Positions 1 to 7,613 are shown, counted from the stretch's first letter. The stretch: 38,539 nt of DNA from Bacteroidales bacterium (GCA_021738485.1 JAIPBX010000018.1:1-38539); one strand, 5' to 3'. Notes: a model not told the origin generated them from the sequence alone. Numbers and translations: made by a program.

Positions 1-1
1 A

Positions 2-301
2 GATAATTTATTTTACGGGAAAGTACTGGGAATAAAAGGACTTGTATCTTATGAAGGGAAGACCGGCAAAGAGCTCGAAGAAGATTTTAAAGAGGCAATA
101 AATACTTACCTTGAAGAGTGTAAAGAGCGAGGGGTTGAGCCTGAAAAACCGTTTAAAGGTAGTTTTAATGTTCGTATATCGGCTAAACTGCATAGAAAAG
201 CAGCTTTACTGGCCATGGAGGAAAAGATGTCGTTAAACAACTTTGTTGCTGAATCCATAAGAGAACGGATTTCCAAAGAGACAACTAACCGGCAGGAATA
301 A
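2..301 (+). CDS. HicB-family antitoxin, 5' end cut off by window
   Basis: The frame is open from the window edge to TAA at 299-301, giving 99 visible residues. The N-terminal part (YGKVLGIKGLVSYEGKT, then a helix with ELEEDFKEAINTYLEEC) resembles the degenerate RNase-H-like HicB fold. The C-terminal part (FNVRISAKLHRKAALLAMEE, then MSLNNFVAESI) is a ribbon-helix-helix DNA-binding segment of the Arc/HicB type. HicB antitoxins neutralise the HicA mRNA interferase and usually autoregulate the operon. A hicA toxin would be expected just upstream, outside the window, so the pairing cannot be checked. The next frame downstream is a decayed fragment in the same reading frame, which suggests a rearrangement close to the 3' end. 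The family call is good; whether the system is functional is unknown. Confidence 0.8.
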   Translation, partial: DNLFYGKVLGIKGLVSYEGKTGKELEEDFKEAINTYLEECKERGVEPEKPFKGSFNVRISAKLHRKAALLAMEEKMSLNNFVAESIRERISKETTNRQE

Positions 302-319
302 AAAATCTCACTCAAAGTT

Positions 320-718
320 GTGGATAAACGAGTATACTGCACAGAAACGTACACCCAGGTCATTGCCGGTGAAAACAAAACCGTGGAAGCTCGCCCGATA
401 GCCAATTCGGGGAAAATAACCGCAACGGTCATCAACATGAATGAAGAACCCATAGAGGATGTCAACGTGGCCGTGCTTCCCTTCTACCATGAGGCGAATT
501 ATACCTATGAGCAGATGCTGGAGGATCGATGGTTCCATGCATCCACCGATGCCAACGGGGAAGTCACGTTCACGAAAGTGCCGGCCTATGATCAATAGGG
601 CCGCTCCTACTCCTTTCTTGTCTATTATGACGAAGAAAACTACGATTACCCTTATGAGGAAGTCAACTTGTTGCGCGGCGAGCATAAAAAGGTAACCCTC
701 CAGGTGGATTTGCAGTAA
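320..718 (+). pseudogene. Decayed fragment of a carboxypeptidase-regulatory-like (Ig-like) domain protein with an in-frame amber
   Basis: A GTG-initiated frame runs to TAG at 596-598, and the same frame continues as sensible protein (GRSYSFLVYYDEENYDYPYE) to TAA at 716-718. The readable product contains GKITATVINMNEEPIEDVNV and STDANGEVTFTKVPAYD. This is the typical pattern of a beta-sandwich domain of the CarboxypepD_reg/prealbumin-like type found in Bacteroidota surface proteins. There is no signal peptide, and the frame joins directly to the upstream HicB stop codon, so the 5' part of the original gene is missing. One base change (for example TGG or CAG to TAG) would explain the internal stop. 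I read it as a truncated gene remnant; stop-codon readthrough is the less likely alternative. Confidence 0.6.
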
Positions 719-836
719 AAAAAGCTTTTCCCGGTCTCGGTGGCTGTTGTCCGCCGCAGGCGGGGATTTGTATCCGGATGAAGACCGGGGCTGGACGCGG
801 TAGAGCAAATTGTGGAGAGTCTGTCCAAAAAGCAAA

Positions 837-1006
837 AATTTAATCTTTTCCAAATGTGTTAGCGGCTTCCTTAGTGAATCCTGGTGCCTTAGTGGCCTTC
901 TTGAAGGACCGCCGCAAAGGCACTAAGACACCAAGATACACAAAGTTTAAAATTATTTGAATCTAAACAGTTTATCATTCCAAATTTAAAGTGCGAAACT
1001 TTAGTT
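837..1006 (+). repeat. Dispersed repeat, copy A (core GTGCGAAACTTTAGTT)
   Basis: This shares an extended, interrupted similarity with 7791-7937. In order, both contain AATCTTTTCCAA, GTGTTAG, CTTCTTGAAGGAC, a CACTAAGACAC-like block, AGATACACAAAG, AATTATTTGA, and a terminal 25-bp block (982-1006) ending in GTGCGAAACTTTAGTT. Copy A has about 30 extra bases in its first third, with a partly duplicated CTTAGTG block. The terminal block occurs a third time, inverted, at 30185-30209. No coding capacity is seen. Confidence 0.7.
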
Positions 1007-1110
1007 AATTTATGGTTACATATCCCCACCCGATTTAGGGATAATAAATAAATGACCCCGGTCATATTAATATCCTCTTCTAAAAAATGGAGGAACTTAA
1101 ATATTATTGT

Positions 1111-1118
1111 TATTTTTG
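1111..1118 (+). promoter_or_regulatory. Candidate -7 box TATTTTTG of the LacI-type regulator
   Basis: TATTTTTG matches the Bacteroidetes consensus TAnnTTTG exactly and lies 25 bases before the ATG at 1144. No clear -33 TTTG is seen. Because the box lies inside an upstream extension of the reading frame, it supports the internal start at 1144 over the earlier start at 1087. Confidence 0.4.
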
Positions 1119-1143
1119 GATAAATAAAATTGAATTCAAGCCG

Positions 1144-2169
1144 ATGAGCGGAACAAATGTAACCATTAAAGATATCGCCCGAAAGCTGGGAGTTTCTCCT
1201 TCCACTGTTTCCAGGGCGTTGAAGGACCATCCCGAAATTAGTCCGAAAACCAAAAAAGTGGTTACGGAGCTGGCTAACCTTCTGGGATACAAACCCAATG
1301 AAATCGCATTGAGTTTGCGTAGTAAAAAAACTAAGGTTATTGGCCTGATAATTCCTGAAATCGTTCATCATTTTTTCTCTTCCGTGATTAGTGGTATCGA
1401 AGAGATTGCCATTGAGGAAGGTTATAATGTGATGATTTTTCAATCTAACGAATCATATACGCGGGAAGTGCTGAACACCCAGGGATTGTATGCCAATCGT
1501 GTGGACGGTTTACTGGTTTCTCTTGCCAAGGAGACCAAAAACTATGAGCATTTCCGGAATTTGCAGAAACATGAAGTTCCCATTGTTTTTTTTGACAGAA
1601 TATGCGAAGGATTAAAAACCGACCGGGTTATCGTCGACGATTATGGCGGAGCCTTCGAGGCCGTTGAGCATCTGATACATTCGGGGTATAAGAAAATTCT
1701 TCATTTAAGTGGCTCGCGCGATTTGCTTATCGGTCGTAATCGTATCAATGGTTATAAAGATGCCCTGGAGGATAATGGCCTGCAGGTGGATGAGAATCTT
1801 GTGGTACCGTGTGATAATTATGAGACGGCCTTACAGATTACGGGAGATATTATTGATATGCATCCCGGTGTTGATGCAATCTTTGCCGTTAATGACTTTA
1901 CAGCCATTGGAGCGATGAAGGCGGTAAAGAAAAAGGGCAGGAAAGTGCCCGACGATATAGCTATTATGGGATTCACCAATGGCATCAGTGCTACCCTGAC
2001 CGATCCCACCTTGTCAAGTGTAGACCAGCACGGGACGGAGGTAGGTAAAGAAGCCACGAGATTGCTGCTGAAACGGTTAAAGGAAGGGGAGCTTACCGAA
2101 GATCACACTCCCCAGACCCGTGTGGTCAGAACAGACCTCGTCGTGAGGGAATCGACAACAAGAAAGTGA
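1144..2169 (+). CDS. LacI/GalR-family transcriptional regulator
   Basis: This 341-residue protein has the standard LacI-family layout. The N-terminal helix-turn-helix (VTIKDIARKLGVSPSTVSRAL, shown as its first 20 or so residues) and hinge helix (KPNEIALSLRSKKTKVIGLI) are followed by a periplasmic-binding-protein-like sugar sensor domain from about residue 60. The sensor domain contains VDGLLVSL, YGGAFEAVEHLI and DAIFAVNDFTAIGAM. The frame is open back to 1087, but the shorter start gives normal family length, places the HTH at the very N-terminus, and sits downstream of a -7 box. Its neighbours are two secreted starch-type proteins, so a maltose/starch-responsive repressor or activator is likely. 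A palindrome with a central CG (2189-2204) just downstream is a plausible binding site. The ligand cannot be told from the sequence. Confidence 0.93.
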   Translation: MSGTNVTIKDIARKLGVSPSTVSRALKDHPEISPKTKKVVTELANLLGYKPNEIALSLRSKKTKVIGLIIPEIVHHFFSSVISGIEEIAIEEGYNVMIFQSNESYTREVLNTQGLYANRVDGLLVSLAKETKNYEHFRNLQKHEVPIVFFDRICEGLKTDRVIVDDYGGAFEAVEHLIHSGYKKILHLSGSRDLLIGRNRINGYKDALEDNGLQVDENLVVPCDNYETALQITGDIIDMHPGVDAIFAVNDFTAIGAMKAVKKKGRKVPDDIAIMGFTNGISATLTDPTLSSVDQHGTEVGKEATRLLLKRLKEGELTEDHTPQTRVVRTDLVVRESTTRK

Positions 2170-2188
2170 TGCAGCCTCGTTAAAGTGC

Positions 2189-2204
2189 CTGCAATCGTTT
2201 GCAG
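2189..2204. promoter_or_regulatory. Candidate LacI-family operator (cre-like palindrome)
   Basis: CTGCAATCGTTTGCAG is a 16-bp palindrome with 7 of 8 base pairs matching and CG at its centre. The inner 14 bases fit the catabolite-responsive-element pattern TGNAANCGNWNNCA used by LacI/GalR-family proteins. It lies 20 bases after the regulator gene and 132 bases before the next start codon. Confidence 0.55.
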
Positions 2205-2278
2205 CTAGCCAAGAGTTTGATAGCCAGAATAAATGCAGGTATTTTTTTTCGTTAAAAAAACTTAATTGTTTGTGTTTC

Positions 2279-2307
2279 TTGTTGTTTTTTGCGAAATTTA
2301 CCTTTTG
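2279..2307 (+). promoter_or_regulatory. Weak candidate promoter of the triple-module secreted protein
   Basis: TTG at 2279-2281 and TACCTTTTG at 2299-2307 resemble the Bacteroidetes -33/-7 pair. The -7 box has one extra base compared with TAnnTTTG. The start codon at 2336 follows 28 bases later, and the putative LacI operator lies about 75 bases upstream. Confidence 0.3.
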
Positions 2308-2335
2308 AAAATAAATTCAAATTAAATTTTACTAA

Positions 2336-3928
2336 ATGAAAAAATCTACTATTATGAAACGATTAACTTTACTATTAATGGTTGCCTTTTTACTGGGTAG
2401 CTTTGCAACAACAAATGCACAAGATGTTGAAGTGACCTTCAACGTAAATATGGCGACATTTGCAGACACCACCGACTTTGACCCGGATAACGATACAGTC
2501 TATGTTTCCGGGGAAGTACTGGAATCTGATTGGTCACAACCGGGAACCAATATGGATGCTATGATGACGGATGAAGATGGCGACATGGTCTATACATGGT
2601 CAACTATGCTTCCGGCAGATAGCTCCTATGCTTACAAGTTTTTTTATGTGCCTGCCGGTGAAGGCAGTAGCTGGAGCTATGGCGAATGGGAAGGCGGCGA
2701 TGACCGCGTAGCCGAAATAGGTATGGATGATATGACCTTCAATGATATGTGGGGAATCTACAGTCATAAAGTTACTTTCAACGTAAATATGGCTACTTTT
2801 GCCGATACCACCGACTTTGACCCTGCTAATGATACGGTTTATATCTCCGGGGAAGTACTGGGAATCGATTGGTCAGAGCCTGGAACCAATATGAATGCTA
2901 TGATGACGGATGAAGATGGCGACCTGGTCTACACATGGTCAACCATGCTGCCGGAAGATAGCTCCTATGCTTACAAGTATTTTTACGTGCCTGCCGGTGA
3001 AGGAAGTAGCTGGAGCTATGGCGAATGGGAAGGCGGCGATGACCGCGTAGCCGAAATAGGCATGGAAGATATGACCTTCAATGATATGTGGGGAATTTAC
3101 AGCTATAAAGCTACTTTCAATGTAGATATGACTACTTTTGCCGATACCTCTGATTTTGATCCGGATAATGATTCGGTCTATATTTCCGGAGAAGTGCTGG
3201 CAATGGACTGGTCAGAACCGGGAACCAATATGGATGCTATGATGACGGATGAAGATGGTGACATGGTCTATACATGGTCAACCATGCTTCCGGGAGATAG
3301 CTCTTATGCTTACAAGTATTTCTACGTACCTGCCGGTGAAGGAAGTAGTTGGACCTTAGGTGACGAATATGAAGGTGGAGACGATCGTGTAGTAACTATT
3401 GAAGAACAGGATGTGGTACTGAACGAGATGTGGGCTCAATTTAAGATTAATTTCCATGTAACTGAAGATGGTTCCACACCGCTTGAAGGTGCCGACGTTA
3501 CTATTGGCGATATGACCAAAACAACGGACGCAGAGGGAATGGCAGTATATTACAGCGACCCCGTTGATTCGGTAACTTATACTGTTTCTCATGCAGATTT
3601 TGATGATTATACCTGGGGAGTTGGTGTTGAATATGAAAATGTGGATGTGATGGTAGATATGTCTACTGCTAGTGTCGGTGATGACGAGGAGCAGGTGAAT
3701 TTCACCATGTATCCCAATCCGGTTGCCAACGAAGGTCTTACTATTGAAGGACTGGAAGATGTAACGCGAATTGAGGTATACAATACCGTAGGACAGCAGG
3801 TAAATGCTATAGAAAACGTCAATCAATCGGTTAAACTGGAAACCGCTAACCTCGAGACCGGCATTTATTTCGTGAACTTTTATAATGAAAAGGGTGTTGT
3901 TAATACCCAGAAGTTTTTGAAGCAGTAG
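2336..3928 (+). CDS. Secreted T9SS protein with three tandem carbohydrate-binding-like modules
   Basis: The 530-residue product begins with a signal peptide (MKKSTIMKRLTLLLMVAFLL, cleaved near TTNAQ at about 28). Three modules of 113-114 residues follow at 33-145, 146-258 and 259-372. Each contains VTFNVNMATFADTTDF or a close variant, VYISGEV, SEPGTNM, YKYFYVPAGEGSSW and EGGDDRV. They resemble the beta-sandwich starch-binding-like modules repeated in Bacteroidota surface proteins. Residues 373-450 form an Ig/carboxypeptidase-regulatory-like domain. Residues 455-530 (MYPNPVANEG, then IEVYNTVGQQV, ending QKFLKQ) are a type A T9SS sorting domain, so the protein should be exported and attached to the surface or released. 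A terminator separates it from the amylase. Its likely role is polysaccharide binding beside the amylase; catalysis is not indicated. A second ATG at 2354 is an alternative start. Confidence 0.87.
   Translation: MKKSTIMKRLTLLLMVAFLLGSFATTNAQDVEVTFNVNMATFADTTDFDPDNDTVYVSGEVLESDWSQPGTNMDAMMTDEDGDMVYTWSTMLPADSSYAYKFFYVPAGEGSSWSYGEWEGGDDRVAEIGMDDMTFNDMWGIYSHKVTFNVNMATFADTTDFDPANDTVYISGEVLGIDWSEPGTNMNAMMTDEDGDLVYTWSTMLPEDSSYAYKYFYVPAGEGSSWSYGEWEGGDDRVAEIGMEDMTFNDMWGIYSYKATFNVDMTTFADTSDFDPDNDSVYISGEVLAMDWSEPGTNMDAMMTDEDGDMVYTWSTMLPGDSSYAYKYFYVPAGEGSSWTLGDEYEGGDDRVVTIEEQDVVLNEMWAQFKINFHVTEDGSTPLEGADVTIGDMTKTTDAEGMAVYYSDPVDSVTYTVSHADFDDYTWGVGVEYENVDVMVDMSTASVGDDEEQVNFTMYPNPVANEGLTIEGLEDVTRIEVYNTVGQQVNAIENVNQSVKLETANLETGIYFVNFYNEKGVVNTQKFLKQ
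2432..3451 (+). repeat. Three in-frame tandem repeats, 339-bp period
   Basis: Units begin at 2432, 2771 and 3110, exactly 339 bp apart. The third unit carries one extra codon near its end. Long stretches are nearly identical at DNA level, including synonymous positions, for example around ATGATGACGGATGAAGATGG in every unit. This points to recent tandem duplication or ongoing homogenisation. Confidence 0.9.
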
Positions 3929-3965
3929 GGAGATGTATCCTGGCTTCTTAAAAAATATTTTAAGA

Positions 3966-3994
3966 AAAACCCGGCTTCTGGTCGGGTTTTTTTT
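3966..3994 (+). terminator. Rho-independent terminator after the triple-module gene
   Basis: An AAACCCG / CGGGTTT stem is followed by a run of Ts to 3994. A second small A/T hairpin (CTTAAAA/TTTTAAG) lies just before it. It separates transcription of the upstream gene from the amylase gene at 4021. Confidence 0.8.
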
Positions 3995-4020
3995 GATTAC
4001 GTAACTTAAATAATGAAATT

Positions 4021-6792
4021 ATGATTAGGGCGGAAAAAGTTTTAATAATAGCTTTGGTTTTGGTATTAAGCGGTTTTCAGGCCGTTTCTCAAACCATTTG
4101 GACACAGCCGGAATTACCCACGGCTGAAGAGGAAGTAACTGTTTATTTCGATGCTACCGGTACACCTTTGGAAGACTATGACGGCGATATTTATACACAT
4201 ACAGGAGTAAACCTTGAGTCGGCTGATTGGCAGTACGTCATCGGTGAATGGGGAGATAATGATGCCCAGCCCCAGCTGGTGCCTGCAGGAGATAATGAAT
4301 ACAAACTGGAAATCAGCCCGGATATCTACTCCTTTTACGGTGCGCCGGAATCTGAGACGATTACCGGGTTAGCTTTCGTGTTTCGCTCGGAAGATGCAAG
4401 CACCCAAACCGGTGACCTGTTTGTCGATGTGTTTGAAAGTGGCCTGACCGTCTCCTTTGTGCAACCCGAAAATCCTCCTTTAGTATTGGAAAATGAAACC
4501 ATAGATGTACAATTACAAGCCAATCAATCGGATAGCGTGCTTTTGGAGATTAATGACGAGATAGTGAAAAGAGTGGCAGGACAATCACTAACATACACTT
4601 TTGAGGCTTCCGGGCAAAACGGCAAAAACTGGATGAGAGCTATTGCCAAAGATGCGGATAATGAAGTTTATGACTCCACTTATTTTATGATTCGTCCGGA
4701 AGTGACCGAAGAACCCATTCCACAAGGAATGAACAAGGGAGTGAATTACGTGTCCGATACCGAAGTGACCCTGGTTTTTCAGGCCCCAATGAAAGAATTT
4801 GTCTACGTGTTGGGCGATTTTAATAACTGGGAACTCAACAACGATTATTACATGAAAAAAGCCCCTGACGGCGAGCATTTCTGGCTGAATATACAGGGAT
4901 TGAATCCCGGTGAACCATACGTTTATCAGTACTTTATCGATGGGGAGATTAAAGTGGGAGACCCTTATACCGAACAGGTCAGCAATCCATGGAATGACCA
5001 GTATATCTCAGAAGCGATATATCCGAACCTGATAGCTTATCCCGATAATGATAACGCGGAAGGAGTGGCTTCTGTGCTGCAAACAGGACAAACACCCTAT
5101 CAATGGGAGGTGGAGAATTTTACTCCTCCCAAAAAAGAAGACCTTGTTATTTATGAAATGCTTATCAGAGATTTTGCGGAGACGCACTCGTATGCCACTA
5201 TTACCGACACGCTCGATTATCTTAAAAGAATGGGCGTGAATGCCCTGGAATTAATGCCGGTAAATGAATTTGAAGGTAACAGTAGTTGGGGATATAATCC
5301 GGCTTATTATTTTGCTCCCGACAAAGCGTATGGCCCTAAAGAAGAGCTGAAAAAACTGATTGATGAAGCACACAAAAAAGGTATGGCGGTTATACTTGAT
5401 ATGGTTCTGAACCATTCGTATAATCAGTCTCCTCTGGTACAGATGTATGCGGAAAATGGGAATCCTACAGCACAGAATCCATGGTATAACCAGGACTGTC
5501 CCCATCCACCTTATTGCTGGGGCAACGATTTTGACCATGAAAGTCCTTACACGGAGGCTTTTGTGGATACGGTTAATTCCTACTGGTTAACAGAGTATAA
5601 TGTGGATGGATTCCGTTTCGACTTTACGAAAGGGTTTACCAATAATACCTCCGGAAATGAAGGATGGACCTATAATCAGCAGCGCATTGATAACCTGAAA
5701 CGTATGGCGGATGAAATATGGGAAACGGAGGAAAACGCGCTGGTCATCCTCGAACATTTTTCAGAAAATTCGGAGGAACAAGAGCTTTCGGATTATGGCA
5801 TGATGCTATGGGGCAATATGAATTATAATTACAACGAAGCGATGATGGGATGGCATGACGGTGATAATTCCGATTTCAGTTGGGCGTCTTACCAGGAAAG
5901 GGGCTGGAGTGATCCTAACCTGGTAACCTATATGGAATCTCATGACGAAGAGCGATTGATGTATAAAACGCTTGAATTCGGAAACCAGAATAATCCGGAT
6001 TATGATGTCCGGGATATGGATATCGCCCTTGAAAGGGCCGGCATGACCGCTGCTTTTCATTTTGCTATTCCCGGTCCGAAAATGATTTGGCAATTCGGGG
6101 AGCTGGGTTATGATGTTTCTATTGATTATGATTGCCGGGTTTGTCCCAAGCCTATCCGCTGGAATTATTACGACGACTACAGGCGTAAATTCCTTTACGA
6201 TGTGTACAGTGCCTTAGCAGAACTGAAAACCGAATATGATGTGTTTGAAACGACAAACTTTTCACTGGATGTGGATGACGCCCTGAAAAAAGTTCGCCTG
6301 GATGGCGATGATATGGATGTGGTGATTGTAGGAAACTTCGATGTGGAGGAAGGCGAAATTAATCCGGCGTTTTATCAAACCGGGACCTGGTACGACTATT
6401 TTACCGGGAATTCCATTGAAGTTGAGGATACCTCGGAGCCCCTCACGCTGCAAGCCGGGGAGTATCATGTTTACACCTCCAGGCAGATTGAATCGCCCAA
6501 CCTCAATGTGGGGGTAGAGGATATGGAGAATTCCGGAATGGGAGCTTTTGTCTACCCCAATCCATCGCAAAGGGTTTTCAATATTCGCTTAAAAACAGAG
6601 GAAACATTCGAAGGAGCTATCAGCGTCTTTAACACCTTTGGCAAAAAGGTAGCGGATATATACGCAGGAGATTTAAACCCCGGCACACATGAGTTTGATT
6701 GGATACCGGGTAAAAAAATCGCTCCCGGTATGTATTTCATTCGAATTACAACATCCGACGGAACGATTATGAAAAAGATACTTTACCAATAG
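4021..6792 (+). CDS. Secreted GH13 alpha-amylase-family glycoside hydrolase with T9SS sorting domain
   Basis: The 923-residue product hydrolyses or rearranges alpha-glucans such as starch (known GH13 role). In order it has a signal peptide (1-23, ending FQAVSQ), a DUF4961-like N-terminal starch-associated domain (about 25-150) and an Ig-like linker (about 150-235). A CBM48/E-set domain (about 240-335, with YVLGDFNNWEL) precedes the GH13 barrel (about 370-760). All four GH13 motifs are present: DMVLNH (460-465), GFRFDF with nucleophile D534, LEHF with acid/base E578, and SHD with H641-D642. Residues 845-923 (VYPNPSQRVFNIRL, then GMYFIRITTSDG) are a type A T9SS sorting domain. Two cysteine pairs (DCPHPPYC and DCRVC) lie in the catalytic domain and may form disulfides outside the cell. 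Exact specificity (alpha-amylase, neopullulanase or other) cannot be fixed by eye. Confidence 0.95.
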   Translation: MIRAEKVLIIALVLVLSGFQAVSQTIWTQPELPTAEEEVTVYFDATGTPLEDYDGDIYTHTGVNLESADWQYVIGEWGDNDAQPQLVPAGDNEYKLEISPDIYSFYGAPESETITGLAFVFRSEDASTQTGDLFVDVFESGLTVSFVQPENPPLVLENETIDVQLQANQSDSVLLEINDEIVKRVAGQSLTYTFEASGQNGKNWMRAIAKDADNEVYDSTYFMIRPEVTEEPIPQGMNKGVNYVSDTEVTLVFQAPMKEFVYVLGDFNNWELNNDYYMKKAPDGEHFWLNIQGLNPGEPYVYQYFIDGEIKVGDPYTEQVSNPWNDQYISEAIYPNLIAYPDNDNAEGVASVLQTGQTPYQWEVENFTPPKKEDLVIYEMLIRDFAETHSYATITDTLDYLKRMGVNALELMPVNEFEGNSSWGYNPAYYFAPDKAYGPKEELKKLIDEAHKKGMAVILDMVLNHSYNQSPLVQMYAENGNPTAQNPWYNQDCPHPPYCWGNDFDHESPYTEAFVDTVNSYWLTEYNVDGFRFDFTKGFTNNTSGNEGWTYNQQRIDNLKRMADEIWETEENALVILEHFSENSEEQELSDYGMMLWGNMNYNYNEAMMGWHDGDNSDFSWASYQERGWSDPNLVTYMESHDEERLMYKTLEFGNQNNPDYDVRDMDIALERAGMTAAFHFAIPGPKMIWQFGELGYDVSIDYDCRVCPKPIRWNYYDDYRRKFLYDVYSALAELKTEYDVFETTNFSLDVDDALKKVRLDGDDMDVVIVGNFDVEEGEINPAFYQTGTWYDYFTGNSIEVEDTSEPLTLQAGEYHVYTSRQIESPNLNVGVEDMENSGMGAFVYPNPSQRVFNIRLKTEETFEGAISVFNTFGKKVADIYAGDLNPGTHEFDWIPGKKIAPGMYFIRITTSDGTIMKKILYQ

Positions 6793-6816
6793 AAGGGTTT
6801 ATTGTTATGTGATGTG

Positions 6817-6852
6817 AAGGCTGCCGTGTTTTCGGCGGCCTTTACTATTTTT
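6817..6852 (+). terminator. Terminator after the amylase gene
   Basis: AAGGCTGCCG (6817-6826) pairs with CGGCGGCCTT (6833-6842), one pair being T-G, around a 6-base loop. A T-rich tract follows. Confidence 0.7.
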
Positions 6853-6853
6853 G
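6846..6853 (+). promoter_or_regulatory. Candidate -7 box TATTTTTG of the small gene at 6866
   Basis: This is an exact TAnnTTTG match 12 bases before the ATG, implying a leader of only a few bases. It overlaps the T tract of the amylase terminator. No -33 box is seen. Confidence 0.35.
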
Positions 6854-6865
6854 TAAAAAAACAGT

Positions 6866-7189
6866 ATGGACATGGTGGAGCAGATAAAAGAGGATAAAGA
6901 ACTGGAAAGCTATTTCCTGAATTACATCAAACATCACCTCCTGAAGAATGAACTGCCTGACAAAATGCCCTCGCAAGAGGAGGAGGGAAAAGTAACGAAT
7001 TACCTGAAGATCACTTATGATTTTAAAAAGTCCGTTGAAGAATTAATCGCTCGCCTTAAAATTAAATACCATTTGACGGATGACATAGGTTATGAAAACA
7101 GTCGCATGAATAAAATCCTGGTGGAAGTTTGTGATTATTACTATTCAAAATACGGAGAAAATTATATAAAGCGTTATCAGCCGGATTAA
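6866..7189 (+). CDS. Hypothetical protein, 107 residues
   Basis: I do not recognise this protein. It is charged, has no signal peptide or membrane segment, and appears largely helical (for example DKELESYFLNYIKHHLLKNE and KKSVEELIARLKIKYHL). It ends in a tyrosine-rich stretch (CDYYYSKYGENYIKRY). A small cytosolic protein or single helical domain is likely. The codon choice looks like its neighbours, and a -7-like box sits just upstream, so I regard it as a real gene. A second ATG two codons in (6872) is an alternative start. It is a free-standing gene between the amylase terminator and a repeat-rich intergenic stretch. Confidence 0.6.
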   Translation: MDMVEQIKEDKELESYFLNYIKHHLLKNELPDKMPSQEEEGKVTNYLKITYDFKKSVEELIARLKIKYHLTDDIGYENSRMNKILVEVCDYYYSKYGENYIKRYQPD

Positions 7190-7315
7190 GGAGAAAGGGC
7201 AGATTGGATTGAAATTCAGAACTCCTGATTTACTTATTGAAAATCAATTAATTCAGATTTAAGCTTCGCAAAATCATTTATCAGATTAATGAATAGACAC
7301 GTATTGTTTTTACAT

Positions 7316-7350
7316 AAACACTTAAACACCTAAATACTTAAACACTTACA
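7316..7350. repeat. Short degenerate tandem repeat (TTAAACAC-type)
   Basis: The octamer-like unit ACTTAAACAC recurs with variants (ACCTAAAT, ACTTAAACAC, ACTTACAAAT) over about 35 bases. It lies in the 7190-7488 gap between a small gene and tRNA-Gln, which otherwise holds only the double-hairpin element. Confidence 0.5.
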
Positions 7351-7381
7351 AATACAAATTATTAACCATCTATGGTTGATC

Positions 7382-7435
7382 AGGTTAAGCGGAGCGTCCT
7401 CGCTCCGCTTTCACATTCTTGCCGCCTCCGGCGGC
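7382..7435. repeat. Double-hairpin dispersed element, copy 1
   Basis: AGGTT is followed by a perfect 10-bp stem (AAGCGGAGCG, loop TCCT, CGCTCCGCTT at 7387-7410). A 10-base spacer ending in ATTCTT follows, then a second perfect stem (GCCGCC, loop TCC, GGCGGC at 7421-7435). It aligns without gaps to 14112-14165, where both stems have different sequence but are again perfectly paired. Confidence 0.75.
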
Positions 7436-7457
7436 TTTATGCAATTGCGGTAAAATA

Positions 7458-7487
7458 AAAAAAGCCGCTCATTGAGCGGCTTTTTTT
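7458..7487 (-). terminator. Terminator downstream of tRNA-Gln (works on both strands)
   Basis: GCCGCTC / GAGCGGC with a 3-base loop is flanked by As on one side and Ts on the other, so it reads as an intrinsic terminator in both directions. It directly follows the 3' end of the minus-strand tRNA. Confidence 0.85.
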
Positions 7488-7488
7488 G

Positions 7489-7560
7489 TTGTCCGGCCAG
7501 GGCTCGAACCTGGACTCTTCTGAACCAAAATCAGACGTGTTGCCATTACACCACCGGACA
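7489..7560 (-). tRNA. tRNA-Gln (anticodon TTG)
   Basis: The minus strand folds into a complete cloverleaf. The acceptor is TGTCCGG/CCGGACA, the D arm is GTG-TAATGGCAA-CAC, and the anticodon stem TCTGA/TCAGA carries loop TTTTGGT, giving anticodon TTG. The T arm is CCAGG-TTCGAGC-CCTGG and the discriminator base is A. CCA is not encoded. The gene is 72 nt, with its own promoter upstream and terminator downstream, so it appears to be a single-gene unit. Confidence 0.96.
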
Positions 7561-7584
7561 CTCCGTTTCGCCAAAAGACGGTTG

Positions 7585-7613
7585 CAAAGATAGAAAAAAA
7601 TTAAATTTTCAAA
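7585..7613 (-). promoter_or_regulatory. Promoter of tRNA-Gln (TTTG-N17-TATCTTTG)
   Basis: On the minus strand, TTTG (7613-7610) lies 17 bases before TATCTTTG (7592-7585). Both match the Bacteroidetes -33/-7 consensus. The mature tRNA begins 24 bases after the -7 box. Confidence 0.7.

Larger units (their letters stand above)
719..1143. other. Intergenic region with a dispersed repeat copy
   Basis: No gene is supported here. Positions 746-763 contain a small hairpin (CCGCC-GCA-GGCGG). Positions 837-1006 hold a copy of a dispersed repeat described separately. The last 40 bases carry a -7-like promoter for the LacI-type regulator. Confidence 0.6.

Noticed and set aside
746-763. Third copy of the double-hairpin element
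   Set aside because: Only one small hairpin (CCGCC-GCA-GGCGG) is present. The TCYT-loop stem, spacing and ATTCTT are absent.
308-853. Long minus-strand open frame (181 codons) opposite the decayed fragment
   Set aside because: It is antisense to sequence that makes good protein sense on the plus strand and resembles no family I know. It is a mirror of biased codon use.
1087-1143. N-terminal extension of the LacI-type regulator
   Set aside because: The extra 19 residues are unlike the family and contain a -7 promoter box, so the ATG at 1144 is preferred.
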